Source: a virus. From it: a DNA stretch of 21,733 bases. The first letter of the stretch is position 1. Each line of letters starts with the position of its first letter. The notes beneath the pieces were generated by a model. It was not told where the DNA came from, made no database searches, and saw nothing but the letters and a program-made list of their open reading frames with translations. Location of the stretch: positions 1-21,733 of IMG/VR virus record IMGVR_UViG_3300025141_000899; one strand, written 5' to 3'. Made by a program: the position numbers and the translations under genes. Positions 1 to 6,956 of the stretch are shown piece by piece.

Positions 1-792
1 CAAGAAGAAGCAAAAGATTATGCAGATTTCTTAAAAAAAGAATTCAATAAGTGGGAAAAAGAAATAATGAGTTTTATTGATGACACGCTCTCCGATGAAT
101 TTCTGTCAAAATCCAATCCTAAACTCCGCATTGAGAAGACATTCGGAGAGTTCTTAATGCGGTTAATGAATACAATACATACTGCAGGATTCTTTGAATC
201 ATTAAAAGCGGTTGTAACTGCGACACTCAAACAAGGAACAGAAGCAGCAGAAAAAGAATTAAAAGTTGATATTGGTGTTGGGATTAATTTTGAGAAAAAG
301 GCAGAAGCATTAACACAAAGACAACTTGATGGATTTAGTATTGAAGGCAAACGATGGAATGGAATTAAAGGAGTTGCCAAAGATGTACAAGATAAAATCA
401 GAGAAAAAGTTGCTAAAGGAATCACCGACCAATCCTCGCTAAAGGAAATCAAAAATGAAGTTAAAGATATTATGGTTCAACAAAAGGGCGGAAAGAGAGT
501 GACTGGTGAAGTTACTGAGGGGAGATCGATGAAAATAGCAAGAACAGAGAGCAATCGTTTCGTGAACCAAGGAAAACTTGCCGCGTACAAAGATAGTGGA
601 TTAAAAGGAAAAAAGAAATGGAATGCTTTTGAAGATAATAGGACAAGTAAGATATGTCTCAAGTTAGATGAGGACACTGTTGAGTTAGATGATAACTTTA
701 AAGCATCAGTTAATGGTAAATATTTTGAATTCGATACTCCACCAGCTCACCCAAATTGTAGGTCCATAATCCAATTTGTTCAGGAAGATTAA
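1..792 (+). CDS. Minor head protein, Mu gpF / SPP1 gp7 family (5' partial)
   Basis: The frame is open from the first base, so the start lies upstream; ATG at 67 is the first internal methionine. The C-terminal ~90 residues carry the Phage_Mu_F / SPP1 gp7 head-morphogenesis signature: an ARTESNRFVNQG helix, then WNAFEDNRTSKIC..LD, and near the end PPAHPNCRS. The two cysteines and the PPAHPNCR segment are the family's hallmark residues. These proteins sit inside the prohead in a few copies near the portal and act in assembly or DNA ejection. The visible N-terminal part is charged and helical and could be the tail of a longer protein or of a portal fusion. It is followed by a promoter and the prohead protease, the expected head-gene order. 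Family assignment is firm; the true start and any fusion are unseen. Confidence 0.88.
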   Translation, partial: QEEAKDYADFLKKEFNKWEKEIMSFIDDTLSDEFLSKSNPKLRIEKTFGEFLMRLMNTIHTAGFFESLKAVVTATLKQGTEAAEKELKVDIGVGINFEKKAEALTQRQLDGFSIEGKRWNGIKGVAKDVQDKIREKVAKGITDQSSLKEIKNEVKDIMVQQKGGKRVTGEVTEGRSMKIARTESNRFVNQGKLAAYKDSGLKGKKKWNAFEDNRTSKICLKLDEDTVELDDNFKASVNGKYFEFDTPPAHPNCRSIIQFVQED

Positions 793-809
793 ATATTATT
801 TAAATACTT
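792..809 (+). promoter_or_regulatory. Archaeal-type promoter (TATA box) for the capsid operon
   Basis: The 18-mer AATATTATTTAAATACTT contains a perfect TATA box TTTAAATA at 799-806 preceded by an A-rich BRE-like stretch. The same 18 bases recur at 12981-12998 in the only other clear promoter-like gap. With the box centred about 26 bases before initiation, transcription would start near 828, only about 6 bases before the ATG at 834, giving a nearly leaderless message. A GAGG at 821-824 could serve as ribosome binding site on read-through transcripts from upstream. Inferred from sequence only. Confidence 0.68.
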
Positions 810-833
810 TAATAGCATTAGAGGTTATATAAG

Positions 834-1910
834 ATGGAAAAAAAGATTAAGATGTGGATGCCAGTAACCAAAACTGCTGGTGGAGAATTTCTAGGAATCC
901 TTTCTGATAATAGCTTGGACAGAGATGAAGAATTTATGACCAAAGAATTATTGGAAGATTGGGCTAGAGAAAGAAGTCCATTGCCAATGTTGGCTAACCA
1001 TGAGAATAAAATGGAGAAATTCATTGGTGGTTGGAAGAATAAAAAGTTAATTAGTAAAGGTAAAAAACATGCTTTAACCGCTAACCCGTTCTTTTTTAGT
1101 AAAGAAGCGAACCCATTAGCGAGTCAGATTAAGAAACAAGTGGAGGAAGCACTTGAGAACGGTATGGGTGTAGGGATTAGTATTGGAGCAATTCCAAATG
1201 AAACTATTGAAAAAGAAATTGATGGTGAAACAAGAACTGGATTCTTGAAAGCCGAGATTGTTGAAGCAACAATCGTTCCCATTCAAAGCAATCGTAACGC
1301 TAGTTTTTCAGCTGTTGCGAAAGAGTTTGATATTAAAGGTGGTCCTGGAAGTGGTCCAAGACGTGGTGGTGGAAGTTCAAAAAACGACATCGATAGTTGG
1401 GACGATTTACCAAAAGATGAATATAATGAAGCACAAGACAAATTAACTAATTCCGAACAAGATGATTATATGAGTAGTAGAAGAAATGGTTTAAGCCATT
1501 CTGCTGCTATGAGAGAATTAGGAAAACAAGTTAATACGGAGGTTAAAAAAATGGCAGACGAACCAGTCGCAGATGCTCCTGCAGAAGAACAACCTAAGGA
1601 AGAAGTAGCTCCTGTAAAGGAAGCTCCAAAGGAAGAAGCAAAACCCGAAGCTGAAGAGAAACCAGCCGAAGAGGAAGCTAAACCTGAAGAAGAACCAAAA
1701 GCAGAAGCTGAAGAATCTAAAAAGGATGACCTTCAAGCAGAAGTAGATGCTGCAAAAGCTACTATTATTAAGCTAGAAAAGCAGTTAAAGGAAATTAAGG
1801 AAAAGAGTGTTTTGAAAGCAGAAGTTGAAAAACCTAACGCTGTAGAAACTAAACAAGTTGATGATTCCGATTTTACAATCGAGAAACAATTAGCTATGAA
1901 GTACAAATAG
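834..1910 (+). CDS. Prohead protease (HK97/S78-like) with fused C-terminal scaffold
   Basis: 358 aa. Residues 1-165 are a prohead maturation protease: histidine in MLANHE (H56), followed by IGGW, nucleophile serine in GVGISIGA (S116), then the EIVEATIVPIQSNRNA strand, matching EVSLVP..AN in HK97-type proteases. The protease trims scaffold and capsid N-termini inside the prohead. Residues 168-180 are GGPGSGPRRGGG, a glycine motif I associate with phage head proteins, heading a ~70-residue segment. From residue 240 the protein becomes an E/K/P/A-rich, disordered then coiled-coil scaffold ending in a basic helix (EKQLAMKYK). That part has its own ribosome binding site and start (see 1551-1910), so the gene probably makes a protease-scaffold fusion and a free scaffold. 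Start at 834 has GAGG 9 bases upstream and lies just past the TATA box. The capsid gene follows after 13 bases. Confidence 0.85.
   Translation: MEKKIKMWMPVTKTAGGEFLGILSDNSLDRDEEFMTKELLEDWARERSPLPMLANHENKMEKFIGGWKNKKLISKGKKHALTANPFFFSKEANPLASQIKKQVEEALENGMGVGISIGAIPNETIEKEIDGETRTGFLKAEIVEATIVPIQSNRNASFSAVAKEFDIKGGPGSGPRRGGGSSKNDIDSWDDLPKDEYNEAQDKLTNSEQDDYMSSRRNGLSHSAAMRELGKQVNTEVKKMADEPVADAPAEEQPKEEVAPVKEAPKEEAKPEAEEKPAEEEAKPEEEPKAEAEESKKDDLQAEVDAAKATIIKLEKQLKEIKEKSVLKAEVEKPNAVETKQVDDSDFTIEKQLAMKYK
1538..1542 (+). promoter_or_regulatory. Internal Shine-Dalgarno for the nested scaffold
   Basis: GGAGG lies inside the protease reading frame, 8 bases before the in-frame ATG at 1551 (GGAGGTTAAAAAAATGGC). 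Strength, spacing and the A-rich spacer match those of neighbouring genes such as the capsid gene (AGGAGGACAAATAAAATGG). The codons it uses (ACG GAG GTT) are not needed for a conserved motif, so a regulatory role is plausible. Confidence 0.65.
1551..1910 (+). CDS. Nested scaffolding protein, in-frame internal start
   Basis: 119 aa, the C-terminal part of the protease gene read from an internal ATG. The start coincides with a composition boundary: upstream is the Gly-motif segment, downstream a highly acidic E/K/P/A-rich stretch (about residues 1-60), a coiled coil (about 61-90) and a short C-terminal basic helix, the typical layout of a capsid scaffold with a capsid-binding tail. Lambda gpC/Nu3 is the known precedent: Nu3 is made from an internal start in C and is the major scaffold. 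Here the product would be needed in large amounts to assemble the HK97-fold shell and then be digested by the protease. No separate scaffold gene is present between protease and capsid, which supports this. Separate translation is inferred, not proven. Confidence 0.65.
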   Translation: MADEPVADAPAEEQPKEEVAPVKEAPKEEAKPEAEEKPAEEEAKPEEEPKAEAEESKKDDLQAEVDAAKATIIKLEKQLKEIKEKSVLKAEVEKPNAVETKQVDDSDFTIEKQLAMKYK

Positions 1911-1923
1911 GAGGACAAATAAA

Positions 1924-2979
1924 ATGGCATTTGGAGCAATGGATATGAGTAATGCAGAAGCTAGTGCTGTTTTTGATAACCAATTCGGAAAAGCTGGAAT
2001 TGGCGAAGAACAAACTTACTATCCTGGATTAAGAGCAGGAAAAGAAGCTTGTGACAAATCATTAACAAGTATTGGTAAAGCATTACAAAAAAGTATGTTA
2101 ACTAAAGCACCTTCAGTACCTTCCACAATCGGAGGAACATATACTGGATATAGCATGTTACCACCTTTTGTTGACCCGTCAATCGTTGACAGGACAGTGA
2201 GAGAAACACCTTTGGTAAGATTATTACCAAGAAAGGCAATTAGAGGAAGGAGTTATGTATATAACATTATATCTGCTAAAGCAGGAGCTGCTTTCTTACT
2301 TGAAGACGCATCTTTAAGTGAACAAGTTGATACAAGAAGTACTGGAACTGCAAGTATGAGTTATTTATACGCTGTAGGAAGAGTAACTGGTCAAGCAACC
2401 GCTGGACAAACAATCATCAACTTAATGGCAGAAGATTTAAGAGTAAAAACAGCAAGTATGAATGAAGCTTTAGAGAATGAAATTATCAATGGAAATACTA
2501 CAACAGACCCTGCAGGATTCCAAGGATTAATTCAAACAATCAGTACAAACACTACTGATAACTCTAGCACAAGACCTACTCTGGCACAAGTTAGAGAAGA
2601 CTTAGCAACTTCATTTAATGCTAATGGTTTGATTGATTTGGCAGTAACAGATGCAGATACTTTTAATTATTTGAAAGGTTTGTTAATGGACTTCCAAAGA
2701 AATGTTGAAAGACCTAGTGCTCAAATGGACTTCGGTATTCCAGACGCATTTATGTTTGACGGAGTATTGTTCATTAAAGATAGGTATATGCCAACAACAG
2801 CCAACAGTAAAAGAATATTATTCCTTGATACAAGGTATGTATTCTTAGCAGTATTGCAAGATTACACTTTCGAAGAATTAGCTAAAACCAATGATAGTCA
2901 GAAGTATATGATTAAGTGGTATGGTACAATGGTTGTTAATTTCGAAGCAAGTATGGTAATGCGATACGGACTGGTATAA
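1924..2979 (+). CDS. Major capsid protein, HK97 fold
   Basis: 351 aa. Position directly after protease/scaffold and the sequence pattern both identify the HK97-fold capsid protein. Residues 1-75 are polar and helical and could be the cleaved delta domain. PPFVDPSIVDRTVRETPLVR (80-99) leads into the E-loop region (100-150). The long spine helix (about 160-188) ends in ALENEIINGNTTTDPAGFQG, the counterpart of the E..ll.G.GtgqP.Gil motif. C-terminal strands (FMFDGVLFIKDRYMP, 276-290; TMVVNFEASMVMRYG, 335-349) form the P-domain and A-domain core. AGGAGG at 1910-1915 lies 8 bases before ATG. It is the shell subunit, expected at hundreds of copies. The delta-domain cleavage site was not determined. 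Confidence 0.9.
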   Translation: MAFGAMDMSNAEASAVFDNQFGKAGIGEEQTYYPGLRAGKEACDKSLTSIGKALQKSMLTKAPSVPSTIGGTYTGYSMLPPFVDPSIVDRTVRETPLVRLLPRKAIRGRSYVYNIISAKAGAAFLLEDASLSEQVDTRSTGTASMSYLYAVGRVTGQATAGQTIINLMAEDLRVKTASMNEALENEIINGNTTTDPAGFQGLIQTISTNTTDNSSTRPTLAQVREDLATSFNANGLIDLAVTDADTFNYLKGLLMDFQRNVERPSAQMDFGIPDAFMFDGVLFIKDRYMPTTANSKRILFLDTRYVFLAVLQDYTFEELAKTNDSQKYMIKWYGTMVVNFEASMVMRYGLV

Positions 2980-2994
2980 GGAGGAAAATAAAAA

Positions 2995-3312
2995 ATGGCA
3001 GCAGGAAGTATTTTGAAAGCGTGGGAAGAAGTTCCTAACGCAGAACTAAAAAGGGTTATGTTCATTTGTCCGAACACAACTGATGCGACTAACACAATTG
3101 CTATCACATTATCATCTTATGGTATTGCAGCAACTGGTTTGTTATCTGTTTCAAGTTGGGTACACACAACCGATGGAAGTGTAATCACAACCGAAGCAAA
3201 TACAAGTGCAGTAAGTGCAGGTGTTTTAACTGTGACAATCGCAGCAGGAACTGATAACGATACTCGAATAATTGAGATTGTTGGAAGAGCTGACCCAGGA
3301 GCATTCGCTTAA
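2995..3312 (+). CDS. Small head accessory protein (possible capsid decoration)
   Basis: 105 aa, strong GGAGG 10 bases before ATG. No family recognised by eye. The sequence alternates short hydrophobic and Thr/Ser-rich segments (NTIAITLSSYG, AGVLTVTIAAGTD, TRIIEIVGRADPG), consistent with an all-beta fold, and it has no signal peptide or membrane segment. It lies 15 bases after the major capsid gene and just before a T-tract terminator, so it is probably made from the same transcript at similar levels. A capsid decoration or cement protein is the most likely role by position and size; a head-fibre base is the alternative. Confidence 0.5.
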   Translation: MAAGSILKAWEEVPNAELKRVMFICPNTTDATNTIAITLSSYGIAATGLLSVSSWVHTTDGSVITTEANTSAVSAGVLTVTIAAGTDNDTRIIEIVGRADPGAFA

Positions 3313-3330
3313 TTGTGAATGCTAATTATT

Positions 3331-3344
3331 TATTTTTTTTTTAA
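3331..3344 (+). terminator. Poly-T terminator after capsid operon
   Basis: A run of ten T (3333-3342) in TATTTTTTTTTTAATT, 20 bases past a stop codon, with no GC-rich hairpin in front. This is the usual form of an archaeal intrinsic terminator. Very similar tracts follow 3825 and 14949. Confidence 0.6.
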
Positions 3345-3396
3345 TTAAACAAAACATTTACCACGTTTTAATTTATCGTGATGGAGGAAATATAAA

Positions 3397-3825
3397 ATGG
3401 CATTTGGAATAAGTCAATTAGAAAATAGGTTATGGGAGTTCAAAGCAGGACTCGTAGAAACCGCACAAACAGTAACACCAGCAGCAGATTCTGGTTCAGG
3501 TAGTGCAATCACCGCAGGAAGAACAAGTATTACAGTTGCAGCAGTAACAAACGATGCAAATGATTGGATTATCTTACCATCTTTAGCAGATGTACCTAAC
3601 GGGCATAAAATTACAATTCTTTGTGATGCAGGAACCAATTTTGAGTTAAGGACACCAGCAACAAGTGCAGAAGAAATCAATTCAGAAGATTGTGATGGTA
3701 CAAAAGAATATCTTATGACTGACACAGAAGTTGTTACAGTAATTAAGGTAAATGATACTATTGGTTGGATGGCATATGCACATAGTCAAATAGGTGCAGC
3801 AGTTGCAGCGGTAGTACCAGATTGA
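3397..3825 (+). CDS. Small beta-rich virion protein (decoration or head-fibre type)
   Basis: 142 aa. ATGGAGGAAATATAAAATGG supplies a GGAGG ribosome site. The first four residues and their DNA (ATGGCATTTGGA) match the capsid gene start. Residues about 55-135 form a beta domain of the fibre/head-trimer type: WIILPSLADVPNGHKITIL, Glu/Thr-rich strands, then a final VVTVIKVNDTIGWMAYAHSQ. The pattern (..LP......G..i.i......, closing with G.W) also occurs in the tail-region protein at 19311. The gene is flanked by T-tracts on both sides (3333-3342 and 3837-3845), so it behaves as its own expression unit. A structural protein on the head surface is likely; exact function unknown. Confidence 0.5.
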   Translation: MAFGISQLENRLWEFKAGLVETAQTVTPAADSGSGSAITAGRTSITVAAVTNDANDWIILPSLADVPNGHKITILCDAGTNFELRTPATSAEEINSEDCDGTKEYLMTDTEVVTVIKVNDTIGWMAYAHSQIGAAVAAVVPD

Positions 3826-3948
3826 ATCTATAAATATTTTTTTTTATTTAAAGAGTATTTATAGACGTGTATAAATATTATAACATTATAGTGGCTGCGA
3901 GGGATACTCAATACCAGCAGATGATAATACCAACTTAGGAGGAATAAA
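3826..3948 (+). promoter_or_regulatory. Intergenic control region: T-tract terminator plus TATA-like promoter
   Basis: The gap holds a nine-T tract (3837-3845) right after the stop, flanked by a perfect 9-base inverted repeat (CTATAAATA at 3828-3836, TATTTATAG at 3856-3864). TATAAATATT occurs twice (3829-3838 and 3870-3879). The second copy sits in GTATAAATATTATAAC and is a good TATA candidate, placing a start near 3900 and a leader of about 48 bases before ATG 3949. AGGAGG at 3938-3943 precedes that ATG. A 15-codon open stretch begins with GTG 3891, but nothing marks it as a gene. Confidence 0.5.
3837..3845 (+). terminator. Poly-T terminator
   Basis: Nine consecutive T, 12 bases past the stop codon at 3825, inside the loop of the 9-base AT inverted repeat 3828-3864. 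Similar to the tracts at 3333-3342 and 14958-14966. Confidence 0.55.
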
Positions 3949-5205
3949 ATGGCTTTAAATGATAGGAAGTTTTCAAGCTTAGTAGAACATAATAAAACTG
4001 CTGCTGAAAATGAAATTACTCTAGGTTATGGACAAGTTGGAGCAGGACAGTATAACAGTTCAGCACCAACCCTAGCTAATGGAGATTATGGTTTTTTACA
4101 ATTAAACAGTGAAGGTAAGTTAATGGTTGATACCGAACTTACTGTTACAGGAGTTACAATTGACAATATTTATACTTATTCTACTGACCAATTAGTTTCT
4201 GGTGCAGGATATGGATTGATTGACGCTAGTGGTCATGTTCAAGTTGATGTTTTAACTATGCCAGGAAGTTTAACTGGTTATGCAGAAGATACAGCTCACA
4301 CAACTGGTGATATTGGTTTAATGCCTTTAACTGTTAGACAAGATACACCAAGTGCTTTAGCTGGAACAGATGGAGATTATCAACCATTGTCAACAAATGA
4401 TGCAGGAGCATTATATATTGAAAGTATTAATGTAGCCCAACACGATGTAGCAGCTTCTAATTTTGGAAATCAAGTAATGTTAGAAGCCAAAGATTATGAT
4501 GGAAGTGCTTTATCAAATACAGTTCAAGAAGGAGATGCAATAAGACCAGCAGCAAGTTTAGCTGGAATTCAGTATAATATGCTCACTGATTCAACAGGTG
4601 GTTCAACACCAATAGTTGGACACGACTCTGTAATTAATGCAGCTAGTGGAGGAACTGCTGGAGTAATGACTATGTTAGATGCTCGAAGTTCTCAAATAAC
4701 TGCAGTAGCGAGTGGTGACGCAGCGAGACCAACAGCAAACCTATATGGTGAACAAGTAATCGCAGGTTACACTTGGTCAACTCAATCGTTAAGAACTGAA
4801 GAGATTGACCCAATTCCTGAGAAGTTTGTAAGTGAAACTTTAGCAAATGTAACAAATGCAACAGATGGAACATTCAACTACTATTTTGACATGAATGGAT
4901 TTAGGTACTTCACCTTACAAATAGCATTAACACAAGATGCAGGAGCAGGAGCAGGAGATGTTTATTGTTATGCTACTGTTCAAGATGATGGAACTGCACC
5001 AGGAAGTTGCACTTATCAAGATGTAACTAATGCTTTGTTTGGAGTATCCAGTGTTCACACACAAAACGCAGCAACTCAAGTACTGACTGCTAGTGATATG
5101 TGGGTAGCAGATACACCAAATGGATTTAAGTATGTGAATGTAAAAGTAATAACAACAACTGGGAACACTTCAGATTGGACTATTTATTTGAAGAAGTTTT
5201 ATTAG
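3949..5205 (+). CDS. Repeat-containing virion structural protein (head-fibre/tail-fibre type)
   Basis: 418 aa, started by AGGAGGAATAAAATGG. The N-terminal two thirds carry degenerate repeats: NGDYGFLQLNSEGKLMV (44-60) matches DGDYQPLSTNDAGALYI (141-157), and EGDAIRPAASLAG (194-206) matches SGDAARPTANLYG (255-267). The G-D-Y-x-P/F-L...G-x-L motif is common in uncultured phage structural genes, where it is usually left as hypothetical or fibre-like. Residues about 300-418 form a separate beta domain (FNYYFDMNGFRYFTLQIAL; WTIYLKKFY at the end), resembling a jelly-roll or binding domain. No catalytic motif, signal peptide or membrane helix. Located in the accessory block between capsid and connector genes, so attachment to the capsid surface is as likely as to the tail. 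Confidence 0.55.
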   Translation: MALNDRKFSSLVEHNKTAAENEITLGYGQVGAGQYNSSAPTLANGDYGFLQLNSEGKLMVDTELTVTGVTIDNIYTYSTDQLVSGAGYGLIDASGHVQVDVLTMPGSLTGYAEDTAHTTGDIGLMPLTVRQDTPSALAGTDGDYQPLSTNDAGALYIESINVAQHDVAASNFGNQVMLEAKDYDGSALSNTVQEGDAIRPAASLAGIQYNMLTDSTGGSTPIVGHDSVINAASGGTAGVMTMLDARSSQITAVASGDAARPTANLYGEQVIAGYTWSTQSLRTEEIDPIPEKFVSETLANVTNATDGTFNYYFDMNGFRYFTLQIALTQDAGAGAGDVYCYATVQDDGTAPGSCTYQDVTNALFGVSSVHTQNAATQVLTASDMWVADTPNGFKYVNVKVITTTGNTSDWTIYLKKFY

Positions 5206-5216
5206 GAGGATAAAAA

Positions 5217-6110
5217 ATGAAAAGAAGCTCAAGAGTTTTCGGAACACCCGTTTACTTAAATGGTAGTCCTTCAATGAGTCTTAATGGAGATAACAACATT
5301 GAGGTAGTTGATGGTAATGGTTCGTCGGTAGAATGTGTAGCTTTCAACGTAGAAAATACTTCTGTTAATAGAGTTGAAATTAACGCTACAGCAACAGGGA
5401 ATTCACCTGGAATTGAAGTAACTGGGACTGATGCAGATATTAACATTTTGTTATCACCAAAAGGAACTGGTGTTACGGAAATGACAACTGATTTGAAGAT
5501 TGCAGGAACAGACATCTTAGATACTAACGATAATGAATTGATTGGAATAAGTGCAACTGGTTCAGCGGTGAATAATATTCAGATTGCAAATGCGGCAACC
5601 GGGAATGCTCCTATAATATCGACTGTCGGTGGAGATGCAGATGTTGACATTGAAATTAGTCCTAAAGGGACAGGTGTTACAATTATTAATTCAGATACAG
5701 CAGTTGAAGGAGTTTTTTTATTAGACCCAGCTCAGAGTTATGGTGGTGGACCACTGATTGATAGCGGTGCAAGACAGACTGTAAATGATACTCCAACTCC
5801 AGTATGGACTTCGTTTGCCATTGAAGTTGGAGATGTTGTTAGCATTACTGCTGATGTGGTAGCAGTTGAAACAGATGAGACAAATCGGGCAGTTTACAAG
5901 ATTCATGGATTGTTTTATAGGAATACAGCAGGGAATGTGACTCAACAAGGAGCAACAGTAAGTCTTAACACGATTGAAACAGATGCTACTTGGGCATGTG
6001 ATTTTGCATTGGACATAGGAGCTCAAACTATTGAAGTTCAAGTGACTGGAGCAGCTGCAACGATTAATTGGAAATGTGCAATAGATGTCACTATTACAAA
6101 AAAAGCATGA
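5217..6110 (+). CDS. Virion fibre-like protein with tandem beta repeats
   Basis: 297 aa, TAGGAGGATAAAAAATG start. Two clear tandem repeats of about 41 residues lie at 49-89 and 117-157. Each runs VN.(I/V)(Q/E)I..ATGN.P.I...G.DAD(I/V)(N/D)I..SPKGTGVT, the beta-helix or fibre repeat found in many phage structural proteins (the pKGtG signature). The C-terminal ~130 residues form a different beta domain, beginning ARQTVNDTPTPVWTSFAIE (184-202) and ending INWKCAIDVTITKKA, which looks like a jelly-roll tip or binding domain. The layout, a short head segment, repeated shaft and globular C-terminal tip, is that of a small trimeric fibre. It is followed after 9 bases by the first LamG gene. Target unknown. 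Confidence 0.55.
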   Translation: MKRSSRVFGTPVYLNGSPSMSLNGDNNIEVVDGNGSSVECVAFNVENTSVNRVEINATATGNSPGIEVTGTDADINILLSPKGTGVTEMTTDLKIAGTDILDTNDNELIGISATGSAVNNIQIANAATGNAPIISTVGGDADVDIEISPKGTGVTIINSDTAVEGVFLLDPAQSYGGGPLIDSGARQTVNDTPTPVWTSFAIEVGDVVSITADVVAVETDETNRAVYKIHGLFYRNTAGNVTQQGATVSLNTIETDATWACDFALDIGAQTIEVQVTGAAATINWKCAIDVTITKKA

Positions 6111-6119
6111 GGTTAAAAG

Positions 6120-6956
6120 ATGGTAATGGGATTTAAAGATGGAGAATTGATTGGAGCTACCAATATCCCTACTCCGACTGATAGTAGTGTGACTGGAAAT
6201 GATGGAGATACTGTGTTGTTGGTCATTGGAGACGAAACTCACGAGAGTACAACTTTTAATGACTTAAGTGCAAGTAATCATACCGTAACAGGGAATGGTA
6301 ATGTTAAACATATGAGGACATTAAGACACGGAAATGTTAGTTCAATGTATTTTGACGAGGTTGAAGATTACTTAACTATTCCTAACCACGCAGATTTTAA
6401 TTTGGGAACAGGAGATTATACAGTTGAAGCTTGGATTTATTACACAGATGTTCCTTCTTCTTCTGAGGTTTATCGGATTATGGCACAAGGAGAACTAGAA
6501 GACCATAATGGCGATTGGTGTTTTGGATTTGGACATACTGCTGTATGGGGAACAGGAGTAAGAATGAACTTAGCTATTAGGTCAGGTGGCTCAACTACTG
6601 ATTATGTTACTCCAGATTTAGTCGTTCCAACTTTCGTTAAAGATTCTTGGCACCATTTAGCAATTAGTAGGGCGAGTGGAACTTTAAAGTTTTTTTACAA
6701 TGGTGCAGAAGTTCATTCTGTATCTGATTCGTTAAGTATGACAAGTAGTAATTCAAGTGAGATAATGGTTGGTGCAAGAACTTGGGATGCAGGAACCCGT
6801 ATTGAAGAATTGCAAGGGTTTATGGATGAGATAAGAGTTAGTAAAGTTGCAAGATATACTGCTGATTTCACACCCGTTATGAGACATAATGATTATGCAA
6901 TTGAAAGCACTGTTGGTGGAAACACATATCAAATTGAAGGAAAATTAAAATTTTAG
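6120..6956 (+). CDS. LamG / concanavalin A-like lectin-domain virion protein
   Basis: 278 aa. GAGG at 6109-6112 overlaps the preceding stop and sets the start. Residues about 75-250 match LamG-type concanavalin A-like lectin/glucanase domains: SMYFDEVEDYLTIP (75-88), DYTVEAWIYY (99-108), WHHLAISRASGTLKFFYNG (177-195) and LQGFMDEIRVSKVARYTADF (231-250). The DEIRVSKVARYT ending is especially diagnostic. Such domains bind glycans on cell surfaces. The N-terminal 70 residues (MVMGFKDGEL...) are unlike the domain and may attach the protein to the virion; the same ten-codon beginning reappears as a remnant at 6967. First of three LamG genes; likely displayed on head or tail for host glycan contact. 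No hydrolase active-site motif recognised. Confidence 0.75.
   Translation: MVMGFKDGELIGATNIPTPTDSSVTGNDGDTVLLVIGDETHESTTFNDLSASNHTVTGNGNVKHMRTLRHGNVSSMYFDEVEDYLTIPNHADFNLGTGDYTVEAWIYYTDVPSSSEVYRIMAQGELEDHNGDWCFGFGHTAVWGTGVRMNLAIRSGGSTTDYVTPDLVVPTFVKDSWHHLAISRASGTLKFFYNGAEVHSVSDSLSMTSSNSSEIMVGARTWDAGTRIEELQGFMDEIRVSKVARYTADFTPVMRHNDYAIESTVGGNTYQIEGKLKF

Noticed and set aside
1518-1736. Minus-strand open frame rich in Phe/Leu opposite the scaffold
   Set aside because: It is the shadow of the Glu/Lys-rich scaffold codons (GAA/AAG read in reverse as TTC/CTT), without ribosome site.
3891-3938. GTG-started 15-codon frame before the gene at 3949
   Set aside because: Too short, no ribosome site, and it lies in the expected leader of the next gene.
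5721-6242. 173-aa minus-strand open frame
   Set aside because: Ser/Cys/Ile-rich, low-complexity antisense of two well-supported plus-strand genes and spanning their boundary; no start signal.
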